Source: Bradyrhizobium agreste
Lineage (GTDB): Bacteria > Pseudomonadota > Alphaproteobacteria > Rhizobiales > Xanthobacteraceae
Length of the DNA stretch: 64,000 bases
Reading direction: 5' to 3'
NCBI RefSeq assembly: GCF_016031625.1
Contig: NZ_JACCHP010000026.1
Location: 162,540-226,539 of the forward strand
This document shows, piece after piece, positions 44,943 through 55,407 of this stretch. Position 1 is the stretch's first letter, and every line of letters starts with the position of its first letter. Both the position numbers and the translations under genes were made by a program. A model generated the notes under the pieces. It saw only the letters and a program-made list of their open reading frames with translations. It ran no database searches and had not been told where the DNA came from.

Positions 44943-45317
44943 ATGAAACGCCGCAATTTTACCCGTCGTCCCGGCTGCTCGGTCGAGGCCACGCTGGATC
45001 TGATCGACGGCAAGTGGAAGGGCGTGATCCTCTACCACCTGCAGAGCGGCACCCAGCGCTTCGGCGAATTGCGCCGCCGGATGCCCGGCATTACCCAGCG
45101 CATGCTGACGAAGCAGCTGCGCGCGCTGGAGGAAGACAAGCTCGTCATCCGCAAGGTCTATGCCGAGGTGCCGCCGCGCGTGGAGTATTGCCTGTCCGAG
45201 CTGGGCGAGAGCCTGAGACCCGTCATCGACATCCTGAAGGCCTGGGGCGAGAGCCACCAGGAACGGCTGTCCTGCGCGCCGCCGCCCGAGGTCGTGAAGA
45301 AGAAGCGTGCGGCGTGA
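44943..45317 (+). CDS. HxlR-family winged-helix transcriptional regulator
   Basis: 124 residues from ATG 44943; a TTG at 44919 would add eight. The HxlR signature is clear: GCSVEATLDLIDGKWKGVIL with the family cysteine at residue 12, then RFGELRRRMPGITQRMLTKQ and LRALEEDKLVIRKVYAEVPP. The single conserved cysteine often senses electrophiles or oxidants in this family. Divergent from the quinone oxidoreductase gene, a common regulator-target layout. A symmetrical hairpin separates its end from the convergent porin gene. Confidence 0.92.
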   Translation: MKRRNFTRRPGCSVEATLDLIDGKWKGVILYHLQSGTQRFGELRRRMPGITQRMLTKQLRALEEDKLVIRKVYAEVPPRVEYCLSELGESLRPVIDILKAWGESHQERLSCAPPPEVVKKKRAA

Positions 45318-45319
45318 GT

Positions 45320-45349
45320 AGCCGGGAGCGGACCCTGCCGCTCCCGGCT
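45320..45349. terminator. bidirectional terminator hairpin between hxlR-type gene and porin
   Basis: AGCCGGGAGCGG (45320-45331) and CCGCTCCCGGCT (45338-45349) form a perfect 12-bp stem with loop ACCCTG, between two convergent genes. There is no clear U-tract on either side, so termination may need Rho or simply rely on stem stability. Confidence 0.6.
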
Positions 45350-45358
45350 GAGCGCGTC

Positions 45359-46972
45359 TCAGAACGCGAACTGCGTGCGCATCGCGACCGCGTCGAACTT
45401 CGAGCCGACGTCGGCGGTCGAAATCGGCGAGGCCTGTCGCGACACCGTGCCGTGCAAATAGTCGAGCATGAAGCGCACGTTGCCGTTGACGTACCAGTTG
45501 AGCGCAAGCGTATAGACGGTCTGCCGGCCGCCTGCGACGCCGCTCGCTGTCGCGAGCTGATCGTTGAGGTCGATCGTCGAGAAGCGTCCGGCGATCTCCC
45601 ACGCGCCCCAGCCGCCGCCGTCGAGCGAGAACGGATGCGCCGGCTTGACCCCATTATAGGCCGCGTTGGCCGCGTTATAGGTGCGGCCTTCGCCGGTCAG
45701 CACGTAGCCGGCCTGCGCGTAGCCGCCCTGGAATTTCAGGCTCGGTGCGCCCGTCAGTGGCACAGCGGCGTTGGCCGTGCGATCGACATTGTACCAGAAA
45801 TACTCGCCCTGGACGATGAACGGGCCGTAGGTCGCCGCCGCCTCGATGCTATAGACCTGCGCGCCCGAGACATTGGCGATGGCGCCGGTCGAGATCAGCG
45901 TGGTCGGGTCGAGCCGCAATTCCGGGCGATCGCTCAACGTGACCGTCTGCGTGTTGGCAATGAGATTGCGCGGCGGCTGGATCAGCCATTGCGCATCGGC
46001 GCCGATATGCACCGAATAGTCCTTGCCGCTGATGGGATTGCCGGCCACGCGCGCCACGGCGCCATATTGCTCGCTGGTGCCCGCCGGCGCCGCGCTCGAG
46101 GCGGAATGGATCGCGCCGGTCGAGGGTCCCGTGACATAGCCGCCGATCCAGAGCTGGTCGTTGAACCAGCGTGCACCGGCTGCCGAACGGAAGTCACCGG
46201 CGGCGATGTTGGTCGCGATCACGCCAGGCGAGGCGCGCTCCATGAACATGATGTCGTTCGAGCTCGTCGCTTCGTCGAGTGTGTATGGCAGATCCATGAT
46301 GCCGGCCTCGATCGCCATCCTGCCGCCGAACGGCTTCAGGCCGGTATAGCTGAGATAGGCGTTCTCGACGCCGGACACGCCGCCGCCCGGCAGCGATCCC
46401 GGAGCTGTACCGCCAAATCCGTCGGACGAGCCGCCGAAATCGTAGACCAGCGCGAAATTCCAGTCGTTGAAGAACTTGCCGGTGACGCCGATGCGCGCGC
46501 GGCGGACGTTCTCGCCGCTGTCGAGCTTCTGCGGCACCGTCGCCGCGGTGTTGGGACGATAGTCATAGCCGCCGACATCCCAATGCAGGCGGCTGGTGAT
46601 GGCGACGCAGTTGGCCTGGTCGGCGGTGCAAATCGTCGGCCGGTTGTTCGGCATCGTCACGACGACGCCGGATGCCGGCGCGGGTCCCTTGACGGGGATT
46701 GCCGCGTTGGCATTGGCAACTGCGGCCTTTGCCTCCGCACGCGCCTCGGCCTTGGCCTCAGCCTTGGCTTCGGCTTTTGTCTTTGCCGCGGCTGCCGTGT
46801 TCGCCGCGGTCTGGCTCTGCAGCTTGTCGAGCTTCTGCTCGAGCATCTTCAACTGCTGCTTCAGCAGCGCGATCTCCTGCTCGCTGCTGCTTGCCGATTG
46901 GGCATGGGCCTGCGAGGCCGCCAGCGCGCCGGCGAGACCAATCGCGGTGGCCGCAATTCTTGTTCTGCTCAC
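45359..46972 (-). CDS. OprO/OprP-like porin
   Basis: 537 residues from GTG 46972, chosen for GGAGG six bases upstream. A signal peptide covers about 1-24 (ends AHAQS). Residues 26-52 form a coiled coil (EQEIALLKQQLKMLEQKLDK) followed by a KAEA-repeat linker (about 65-90), then a beta-barrel of alternating strands resembling phosphate-selective porins O/P. The last residue is Phe (MRTQFAF), as required for outer-membrane insertion. Its substrate may be phosphate or another anion; this is not fixed by sequence. Confidence 0.88.
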   Translation of the reverse strand: MSRTRIAATAIGLAGALAASQAHAQSASSSEQEIALLKQQLKMLEQKLDKLQSQTAANTAAAAKTKAEAKAEAKAEARAEAKAAVANANAAIPVKGPAPASGVVVTMPNNRPTICTADQANCVAITSRLHWDVGGYDYRPNTAATVPQKLDSGENVRRARIGVTGKFFNDWNFALVYDFGGSSDGFGGTAPGSLPGGGVSGVENAYLSYTGLKPFGGRMAIEAGIMDLPYTLDEATSSNDIMFMERASPGVIATNIAAGDFRSAAGARWFNDQLWIGGYVTGPSTGAIHSASSAAPAGTSEQYGAVARVAGNPISGKDYSVHIGADAQWLIQPPRNLIANTQTVTLSDRPELRLDPTTLISTGAIANVSGAQVYSIEAAATYGPFIVQGEYFWYNVDRTANAAVPLTGAPSLKFQGGYAQAGYVLTGEGRTYNAANAAYNGVKPAHPFSLDGGGWGAWEIAGRFSTIDLNDQLATASGVAGGRQTVYTLALNWYVNGNVRFMLDYLHGTVSRQASPISTADVGSKFDAVAMRTQFAF

Positions 46973-47286
46973 GTTACGCCTCCATCATCTGACTGTTTTC
47001 CCCAAGTCGCGAACGGAGAGCCTAGGTGTGATCGATGACTGCCCCGCGACGCTGCGATCGGTTGCGTGGGTTCCCACTGATGCAAATTCGCCGCAACCGA
47101 ATCCGCTTCACACCACCATGCAAGATGATGCACATCATGCCAATCGGCCGGCCGGGTATATTGCAGATTCGCACGGCACGTTTGCATTCCGGACAGGCCG
47201 GCGAAGGGGTCGAATATTGCCCTCGGGCGCCCTTCTATTGGGGGGCGAACGCGCTTATATTCCGGCGTCTTTTCCAAGAGGTAGGA
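46973..47286. other. divergent intergenic region, porin / Do protease
   Basis: 314 bases without a supportable gene. It contains a perfect short inverted repeat ATGATG-CA-CATCAT within the segment gcaagATGATGCACATCATgcc at about 47120-47140, a possible operator site. No clear -35/-10 pair was recognised for either gene. Confidence 0.5.
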
Positions 47287-48686
<1,400 letters not shown>

Positions 48687-48690
<4 letters not shown>

Positions 48691-50024
48691 GTCCGAAGCG
48701 ACCAAAGGAGACGCCAACTCTCTTTGCCGCGGCGGGGCTCGATCACGATGCTCCGCATCCGCTGCCGGACCGGCTGCGCCCGCGCACGCTCTCCGAAGTC
48801 GTCGGCCAGGACCACATTCTCGGCCCGGACGGGGCGCTGACGCGCATGCTGGAGACGCGCACGCTCGGCTCGCTGGTATTCTGGGGTCCACCCGGCACCG
48901 GCAAGACCACGGTGGCGCGGCTCTTGGCCGACGCGACGGATCTGCATTTCGAGCAGATCTCCGCGGTGTTCTCCGGCGTCGCCGACCTCAAGAAAGCGTT
49001 CGATGCCGCGCGGGCCCGCCGCGAGATGGGCAAGGGCACGCTGCTGTTCGTCGATGAGGTGCACAGATTCAACCGCGCCCAGCAGGATTCTTTTCTGCCC
49101 GTGATGGAGGACGGCACGGTCGTCCTGGTCGGCGCCACCACCGAGAACCCGTCCTTCGAGCTCAACGCGGCGTTGCTCTCGCGTGCGCGCGTGCTGGTGT
49201 TTCGCTCGCTGGATGCCGCCGCGATCGAAAAGCTGTTCGTGCATGCCGAAGCCGTCGAGGGCAGGAAGCTGCCGCTCGATGCGGAGGCGCGCGCGGTGCT
49301 GGTGCGCATGGCCGACGGCGATGGCCGTGCGGCGTTGACGCTCGCCGAAGAGGTCTGGCGTTCGGCGCGGGCGGACGAGATTTTCAATGCCGCGCAGCTG
49401 CAGGAGATCCTGCAGCGCCGCGCGCCGATTTACGACAAATCGGCCGATGGCCACTACAATCTGATCTCGGCGCTACATAAGTCGGTGCGCGGCTCCGATC
49501 CCGATGCGGCGCTGTATTACCTCGCGCGCATGCTGGATGCCGGCGAGGACCCGCTGTTCCTGGCCCGCCGCGTCGTGCGCATGGCGGTCGAGGACATCGG
49601 CCTTGCCGATCCCCAGGCGCTCGTCATCGCCAATGCGGCGAAGGATGCGTTCGACTTCCTCGGCCATCCCGAGGGCGAGCTCGCCATCGCGCAGGCCGTG
49701 GTCTATCTCGCCACCGCGCCGAAATCGAATGCGGTCTACACTGCCTTCGGCACCGCGATGCAGGTAGCCAAGCAGGCCGGCTCGCTGCTGCCGCCAAAAC
49801 ACATCCTCAATTCCCCGACCAAGCTGATGAAGTCGGAAGGATACGGATCCGGCTACGAGTACGACCACGACGCGCCCGACGCCTTCTCCGGCCAGGACTA
49901 CTTCCCGGAGGCCCTCGGCCGCCAGACCTTCTACGACCCGCCCGAGCGCGGCTTCGAGCGCGAGATCAGGAAGCGGCTGGATTACTGGGCCAAGCTGCGC
50001 AAGGAGCGGGGCGGGGCGCCCTAG
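48687..50024 (+). CDS. rarA: replication-associated recombination protein A (MgsA/RarA AAA+ ATPase)
   Basis: 445 residues. RarA/MgsA (homologue of WRNIP1/Mgs1) acts on stalled replication forks and gaps with SSB. Walker A is GPPGTGKTT at 67-75, Walker B is LLFVDEVHRF (about 113-122), and sensor 1 follows in VGATTENPSFELN. The C-terminal half has the MgsA tetramerisation region with YLARMLDAGEDPLFLARRVV. It begins inside the protease stop codon. Confidence 0.95.
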
Positions 50025-50076
50025 AAGCGGCCATTTCGTCGTGACGGAAGGCTGCTTTTAGGGTACGCAGGCAACC

Positions 50077-51291
50077 ATGAGCCGCCGCATCAAGAGAATG
50101 AACCCAAAGCCGCGTTCGCGTGACGAGCGCGACGACTCGCGCCCGCATCAGGCGCGCAGCGCGAAGAAGGCCGGGCCGCGTCCGGGTGGCAAGCCCGGTA
50201 GTAAGCCGCCGCGCTTTGTCGGCGAGCGCGCCGGGCGGCGTCCGCCCAAAGCGGTCCAGGAACGGCCGGCCCCTGAAAAGTCCGTCGAGGCGCTGCTGCC
50301 GACCAAGGTGCAGACCGTCACCGTTACGGCCGACGAGAACAACATGCGCGTCGACCGTTTCCTGGAAGCGCGCTTTCCCGGCCTGTCGTTCTCTCACATC
50401 CAGCGCGTCGTCCGCAAAGGCGAGCTGCGCGTCGACGGCAAGCGCGTCGACAGCAAGGACCGGCTGGAGGAGGGCCAGAGCGTCCGCATTCCGCCGCTCA
50501 AGCTCGACGCACCAAAGGCGGTCGGCGAACTGTCGGAGGCTGCGCAGAAGACGCTCAAGGCGCTGAAGGAGATGACGATCTGGGAGGACGACGACGTCCT
50601 CGTCCTGAACAAGCCCGCCGGCCTTGCCGTGCAGGGCGGCTCGGGCATGACGCGGCACATCGACCAGATGCTGGAGGTGATGCGCGATGCCAAGGGCCAG
50701 AAGCCGCGTCTCGTCCACCGTATCGATCGCGAGACCTCGGGCTGTCTCTTGATCGCCAAGACGCGCTTTGCCGCATCGCATCTGACCGGCGCGTTCCGCT
50801 CGCGCTCGGCACGCAAGGTCTATTGGGCCCTGGTGCCGGGCCTGCCGAAGCCGAAGCAGGGCCGCATCTCGACCTTCCTCGCGAAGGAGGAGGGCGAGGA
50901 CGACACCATCATGCGCATCGCCCAGCATGGCGATGAGGGCGCGAGCCACGCCGTGACGTACTACGCCGTGGTCGAGACCGCCGGCAACAAGCTGACCTGG
51001 GTGTCGCTGAAGCCGGTGACGGGCCGCACCCACCAGCTGCGCGCCCACATGGCCCATATCGGCCATCCCATCGTCGGCGATCCCAAGTATTTCAACATCG
51101 AGAACTGGCAGCTGCCGGGTGGCCTGCAGAACCGGCTGCATCTGCTCGCACGCCGCATCGTCATCCCGCATCCGCGCGGCGGCGTGATCGACGCCACCGC
51201 GCCGTTGCCGCCGCACATGCAGCAGTCGTGGAACCTGCTGGGGCTGGACGCAACCAGATTTGATCCGATCGAGAACGCGCCGGAAGAATAG
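50077..51291 (+). CDS. RluA-family 23S rRNA pseudouridine synthase
   Basis: 404 residues. A basic, low-complexity N-terminal extension (about 1-70) is followed by an S4 RNA-binding domain (about 88-140, MRVDRFLEARFPGLSFSHIQ) and the catalytic domain with the nucleophilic Asp217 in LVHRIDRETSG. Closest in layout to RluC/RluD, which modify 23S rRNA (for example positions 955/2504/2580 or 1911/1915/1917 in E. coli). Which sites it modifies is not decidable here. Confidence 0.92.
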   Translation: MSRRIKRMNPKPRSRDERDDSRPHQARSAKKAGPRPGGKPGSKPPRFVGERAGRRPPKAVQERPAPEKSVEALLPTKVQTVTVTADENNMRVDRFLEARFPGLSFSHIQRVVRKGELRVDGKRVDSKDRLEEGQSVRIPPLKLDAPKAVGELSEAAQKTLKALKEMTIWEDDDVLVLNKPAGLAVQGGSGMTRHIDQMLEVMRDAKGQKPRLVHRIDRETSGCLLIAKTRFAASHLTGAFRSRSARKVYWALVPGLPKPKQGRISTFLAKEEGEDDTIMRIAQHGDEGASHAVTYYAVVETAGNKLTWVSLKPVTGRTHQLRAHMAHIGHPIVGDPKYFNIENWQLPGGLQNRLHLLARRIVIPHPRGGVIDATAPLPPHMQQSWNLLGLDATRFDPIENAPEE

Positions 51292-51331
51292 TGAGGTTGA
51301 ACAGGGGCGGCAGGCGCACGACATGCCCCCC

Positions 51332-51626
51332 ATGAGACGAGTGTCGATCTGCTTTGTGCTTTTGGTCGCGCTGTTCGTAGGGCAGCCTGCCCACACACAA
51401 TATCTGTCGCCGGAGGCCGCGCGGCTTGCTCCACCGCTGCCTGCGCCGCCACCGCCGCCGAAGATCGAGGTGCCAAAGGTTCCGCAATTCGACGCGCCGC
51501 CGCGCTATAATTACCCAGCCGCTCCCGCGCAACTGCTTCAGCGATCGCGTCACGAAGTGCCTCGCTGCAGCCGCAGGACTGGGTCCGGCCGATCGCGGCA
51601 CTTATGCGCGTAGCTGTGCGAACTAG
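51332..51626 (+). pseudogene. small secreted Pro-rich protein, apparently frameshifted near its end
   Basis: From ATG 51332 (or 51323) the frame encodes a signal peptide (RRVSICFVLLVALFVGQPAH) and a Pro/Ala-rich segment ending near PRYNYPAAPAQ, then continues to a stop at 51613 as an unlikely Arg/Ser-rich tail. In the next frame (+1) from about 51530 the sequence reads CFSDRVTKCLAAAAGLGPAD followed by RGTYARSCAN and stops at 51626. That second piece looks like the natural C-terminus with two cysteines. A single-base insertion between about 51515 and 51540 would explain it. It may be a true mutation or a sequencing error. Function unknown. Confidence 0.6.
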
Positions 51627-51701
51627 CCGCATGTCTCGTCGTGCTGGCGGGGCCAGGACGATGCGGGTAATTTGTCTGACGATAGGATCGGAAGAACCGA
51701 C

Positions 51702-52490
51702 ATGCGCGAATTGTTTGAAGAAGCAGCAAGGCAGCCCGCGCCGGATCCCCAGGAGTCGGCGCGGGCGTCCGCACGCACGCCGCTGCGTAAGCGCTTCTAC
51801 AAGGACGCCGGCATCGCCGACGCAGAGGGGGGCTTTGCCATCACCCTCGACGGCAAGCCGATCCGCACGCCGTCCGGTCGCCAGGTGGTGATTCCGACGC
51901 GCGCGCTCGCAGATAGCGTCGCCGCGGAATGGGCCGCCCAGGGTGACACGATCGATCCCGTGACCATGCCCTTGACGCGCATCGCCAACAGCGTGCTCGA
52001 GGGCGTCGTCGACCGCGTCGACGACGTCAGCGACGACCTCGCCAAATACTTCGAGTCTGACTTGCTGTTCTATCGTGCCGGCCATCCGGAGGGACTGGTC
52101 GCCCGGGAGGCGGCGCATTGGGATCCCGTGCTGTTCTGGGCGGCGGAGACGCTGGGGGCGCATTTCATCCTGTCCGAAGGCGTCATGCACGTGAAGCAGC
52201 CGGACGAGGCGGTGAAGGCTGCACGGGCCGCGCTGCCCGGCGATGCCTGGTCGGTCGCCGCGCTCCACATGGTGACCACCCTTACCGGCTCGGCGCTGCT
52301 GGCGCTGGCGCTGGCCCAGGGCGTGCGCGATGCCGACCAGGTCTGGGCCGCCGCCCATGTCGATGAGGACTGGAACGTGGAGCAATGGGGCGTGGACGAG
52401 GAGGCGGCTGTGCGCCGCGCCGCCCGTCTGAAGGATTTCCAGGCCGCTGTGACGGTTCTGGCGGCGGTGAAGCAGTCGGCCATCCCTTAA
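51702..52490 (+). CDS. ATP12-family F1-ATPase assembly chaperone
   Basis: 262 residues from ATG 51702 with GGAAG about 7 bases upstream; a TTG at 51672 would add ten. The ATP12 family is marked by RKRFYKDAGI then FAITLDGKPIRTPSGRQVVI, and by DPVTMPLTRIANSVLEGV and the YFESDLLFYRA helix. In mitochondria Atp12 binds F1 alpha subunits before assembly; alphaproteobacteria carry the homologue. It is followed by the FliK-like gene after 57 bases. Confidence 0.93.
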   Translation: MRELFEEAARQPAPDPQESARASARTPLRKRFYKDAGIADAEGGFAITLDGKPIRTPSGRQVVIPTRALADSVAAEWAAQGDTIDPVTMPLTRIANSVLEGVVDRVDDVSDDLAKYFESDLLFYRAGHPEGLVAREAAHWDPVLFWAAETLGAHFILSEGVMHVKQPDEAVKAARAALPGDAWSVAALHMVTTLTGSALLALALAQGVRDADQVWAAAHVDEDWNVEQWGVDEEAAVRRAARLKDFQAAVTVLAAVKQSAIP

Positions 52491-52547
52491 CGAGAGGTTT
52501 ACGAGGCGGCGGTTACGGTAGCCGGCATTCCCTAAGGGCTTGCCGAG

Positions 52548-54134
52548 ATGCCGACGCCGGTCACCTCCATCGCTCCCGTCAACGCCGCCAGCCGCCCGGC
52601 TGATGCGGCGACGCCGGATCTCGTGCTTCAAGCCGGCAGTGTCGTCGATGCCAGGGTGGTCAGCGTGCTCGCCGACAATCTGGTGCGGATCGCGATCGCC
52701 AACCTGTCGATGGACGTGATGTCGGAGGTGGCACTCACGCCGGGGCAGAATCTCCAGCTCGCGGTCTCGCAGAGCAACGGCACCATTCGCCTCGCGGTCA
52801 TGAGCGGGGCAGGCGAGCCGGCCGGCGACCAGATCACGCTGATGCCGCGCGCAGCCTCGCTGATTGAGAGCCCGCCGCTTGCGCCATCGGCAAGCGCGCC
52901 ACGCGCCGCGCTGACGCCGATGGAACAAGCTGCCGTCACGTCCGCATCTACGGAGGCTGCGACCAGGCAGGGCAGCCAGGCGCCGCTGTTCGCCAATCTG
53001 GCGTCGGTCGTCACCGGCAGCGATCTGCCCGCAGGGCTGAAGCAGGCGGTGCTCGACGTGCTGGCGCAGCAGACGCCGCTCAACACCGCCCTCGACGGAG
53101 ACAACATCGAATCCGCTTTCCAGAAGTCGGGATTGTTCCTCGAGGCTTCGCTGGCTGCAGGCAAAACGCCGCCTTCCGGCGCCGTTCCGGATTTGAAAGC
53201 AGCGCTGCTGGTATTGCGCCAGACGCTGGCCACGATCCAGACGGCCGCACCGCAGAGCCAGGGCGGATCCATCCCGGCCAGCACCACGGTCGCTGCCGCG
53301 CCAACTCAGCGAGCGGCCGAGGTCGCACAGGCCGCGTCGCCGTCGATCGCTCCCGAAATCGCCCAGCAGCCACGCAACACCAATCCCGCGGCCGCAATGC
53401 TCGCCGACATGCAACACCCGGCGATGCCGCGCACCATGTCGGCAGGCCTTGCCGCGAGCCTCTTGCAGGAAGCCGCCCAGAACCTGCCGCGCCTGACCGG
53501 CAACGTGCCGGGCGCCAACAAGGCCGTGCCAGATTCCCATGTCTTCGAGGCCGCCGCACACCCGACACCTCCACCAGTCCGCGGTGCGCTGCCGGCGCCT
53601 CAGTCCATCGCCGCGCCCTCGCTCGCGCCGGACACGCCGCTGGCTGCGACCGTGCATCGTCTGCTCGACGACACCGATGCCGCGATCGCGCGGCAGACGC
53701 TGTTGCAAATTGCCTCGCTCCCCGATAGCGCCGACGCCAGCGGCCACCGCACCGATCCGGCCGTGCCGCAGTGGAATTTCGAGATTCCGTTCGCGACCCC
53801 GCAAGGGACCGCGATGGCGCAGTTCGAGATCTCGCGTGATGGCGGCAATGACTCCGCCGATCCCGCCCAGCGTGCCTGGCGCGCGCGCTTCTCGCTCAAT
53901 GTCGAGCCGGCCGGGCCCGTGCATGCGCTGATCACGCTGAACGGCGACAAGACCTTCGTACGGATGTGGGCGGAGCGGCCGGCCACCGCGCAGCAGCTCC
54001 GCGCCGGCATCGGTGAGCTCAGCCAGGCCTTGGCGAAGGCCGAGCTCAAGCCCGGTGATATCGTGGTCCGCGACGGCACGCCGCCGCAACCGGCGCCGGC
54101 CCGCGCCGGCCACTTCCTGGATCGCGCCACATGA
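52548..54134 (+). CDS. FliK-like flagellar hook-length control family protein
   Basis: 528 residues, long Ala/Pro/Thr-rich middle (about 85-390), consistent with a secreted ruler-type protein. The N-terminal part (DLVLQAGSVVDARVVSVLAD) is a small beta domain. The C-terminal domain (about 400-510: QWNFEIPFATPQGTAMAQFE, then FSLNVEPAGPVHALITLNGD) matches the Flg_hook fold of FliK. The stop overlaps the next gene (ATGA), which encodes an FlhB-C-terminal-like protein, the natural partner of FliK. No other flagellar genes are nearby, so a paralogous role is likely. Confidence 0.75.
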   Translation: MPTPVTSIAPVNAASRPADAATPDLVLQAGSVVDARVVSVLADNLVRIAIANLSMDVMSEVALTPGQNLQLAVSQSNGTIRLAVMSGAGEPAGDQITLMPRAASLIESPPLAPSASAPRAALTPMEQAAVTSASTEAATRQGSQAPLFANLASVVTGSDLPAGLKQAVLDVLAQQTPLNTALDGDNIESAFQKSGLFLEASLAAGKTPPSGAVPDLKAALLVLRQTLATIQTAAPQSQGGSIPASTTVAAAPTQRAAEVAQAASPSIAPEIAQQPRNTNPAAAMLADMQHPAMPRTMSAGLAASLLQEAAQNLPRLTGNVPGANKAVPDSHVFEAAAHPTPPPVRGALPAPQSIAAPSLAPDTPLAATVHRLLDDTDAAIARQTLLQIASLPDSADASGHRTDPAVPQWNFEIPFATPQGTAMAQFEISRDGGNDSADPAQRAWRARFSLNVEPAGPVHALITLNGDKTFVRMWAERPATAQQLRAGIGELSQALAKAELKPGDIVVRDGTPPQPAPARAGHFLDRAT

Positions 54135-54394
54135 GCGATCCGTCCAAGCTCGCGATTGCGCTGCATTACGAGAAGGGATCTGGCGCGCCCGTCGTCGTCG
54201 CCAAGGGCAAGGGCACGATCGGCGAAAAGATCGTCGAGATCGCCAAGGCTCACGACATCCCGATCGAGGAGAACGAGGTCCTGGCCGGCGCGCTGTCGAA
54301 GGTCGAGCTCGGCGACGAGATCCCGCCGGATCTCTACAAGGCCGTCGCCGAGGTGCTGGTGTTCGTGCTGCGGCTGTCGGGCCGGGGACGGTAA
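54131..54394 (+). CDS. FlhB C-terminal-domain-like (FhlB/EscU-type) protein
   Basis: 87 residues. It matches the cytoplasmic switch domain of FlhB/YscU: KLAIALHYEKGSGAPVVVAK, then GTIGEKIVEIAKAHDIPIEE and LYKAVAEVLVFVLRL. The autocleavage motif NPTH is not present; the position reads DPSK, so it should not self-cleave. There is no membrane domain. FhlB-like proteins can substitute for the FlhB cleaved C-terminal fragment. It overlaps the upstream FliK-like gene by four bases. Confidence 0.88.
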   Translation: MSDPSKLAIALHYEKGSGAPVVVAKGKGTIGEKIVEIAKAHDIPIEENEVLAGALSKVELGDEIPPDLYKAVAEVLVFVLRLSGRGR

Positions 54395-54424
54395 CCTGTC
54401 ATCGTTTCACCATGGAGCGGCGGC

Positions 54425-55285
54425 ATGGTCACGCAGGTTCTTCGCTGCTTCAAACGGACACCGCCCTTGCTCACCCGCCGTTCCGCCCTCGGCCTCCTCG
54501 CCGCAACCGCGATCCTGCCTCGAGCCGCGCGCGCCCATGTCGCGCCGCCGCGCAATGAAATCCGCGACGATCTTGCAAAGCGCTTCACCGACCTCGGCAC
54601 GTCGGGCACCTTCGTCGGCTACAAGGTCGAGGACTATCTGATCGTCGCCAGCGACAAGGAGCGCTCGGGCGAGGGCAAATTGCCGGCCTCGACGTTCAAG
54701 ATCGCCAACTCGCTGATCGCGCTCGAGACCGGTGTCGTCACGGACCCCGACAAGGACGTGTTTCCCTGGGACGGCGTCAAGCGCCCGATCGAGGCCTGGA
54801 ACAAGGATCACACGCTGCGCAGCGCGATTCTCGTGAGCGCGGTGCCGGTCTATCAGGAGATCGCGCGCCGCATCGGCGAGGCGCGGATGCAGCAATATGT
54901 CGATGCCTTCGATTATGGCAATCGCGACATCGGCGGCGGCATCGATCAGTTCTGGCTCACGGGGGCCCTGCGGATCGATCCGGTCGAGCAAGTCGATTTC
55001 GTCGACCGGCTGCGCCGGCGCGCGCTGCCGATCTCAAAGCGCAGCCAGGATCTCGTCGCCGATATCCTGCCGACGACCAAGGTCGGCGACGCCGTCATTC
55101 GCGCCAAGTCCGGTCTCCTGGGCGCCGAGCGCGGCGAGCCGTCGCTCGGCTGGATGGTGGGTTGGGCCGAGAAGGGCGAGGCACATACCGTGTTCGCGCT
55201 CAACATGGATTGCAAGGAGCCGCGCCACATCGAGGCCCGCATGAGCCTGACGCAAGCTTGCCTTTCCGAGATCGGCGCGATCTAG
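54425..55285 (+). CDS. class D (OXA-type) beta-lactamase
   Basis: 286 residues. The N-terminus contains TRRSALGLLAATAILPRAAR (about 17-36), a twin-arginine-like signal suggesting Tat export. The class D active-site motifs are all present: STFK at 89-92 (Ser89 nucleophile, Lys92 the carboxylated base), SAV at 138-140, YGN at 164-166, KSG at 228-230 and WMVGW at 243-247. It should hydrolyse penicillins. The spectrum cannot be told from sequence. No mobile element adjoins it and composition matches the neighbourhood, so it looks intrinsic. Confidence 0.93.
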   Translation: MVTQVLRCFKRTPPLLTRRSALGLLAATAILPRAARAHVAPPRNEIRDDLAKRFTDLGTSGTFVGYKVEDYLIVASDKERSGEGKLPASTFKIANSLIALETGVVTDPDKDVFPWDGVKRPIEAWNKDHTLRSAILVSAVPVYQEIARRIGEARMQQYVDAFDYGNRDIGGGIDQFWLTGALRIDPVEQVDFVDRLRRRALPISKRSQDLVADILPTTKVGDAVIRAKSGLLGAERGEPSLGWMVGWAEKGEAHTVFALNMDCKEPRHIEARMSLTQACLSEIGAI

Positions 55286-55407
55286 GATCTGTCCCGGTAC
55301 AAGGCTTCATCTCGATAGCGCAGAAGATTGAGCATGAAGATGGGTTGATCTCCGGGCAGGCTCGCGCCTGCCATCGCGAGTGATGTCTGATCGATATCGA
55401 CGAACAT
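55282..55407 (-). pseudogene. 41-codon fragment resembling the start of a DUF1330-like protein
   Basis: From ATG 55407 the frame reads MFVDIDQTSLAMAGASLPGD and then QPIFMLNLLRYRDEALYRDR before a stop at 55282. The MLNLLRYRDEA pattern is the first beta strand and helix of DUF1330/monooxygenase-fold proteins, but the remainder (about 60 residues) is missing. It converges on, and overlaps by four bases, the beta-lactamase 3' end. Probably a decayed remnant. Confidence 0.45.

Noticed and set aside
45014..47038. A 674-codon plus-strand open frame opposite the porin and overlapping the HxlR-type gene
   Set aside because: The porin on the minus strand has a signal peptide, barrel pattern and terminal Phe. 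The plus frame has none of these.
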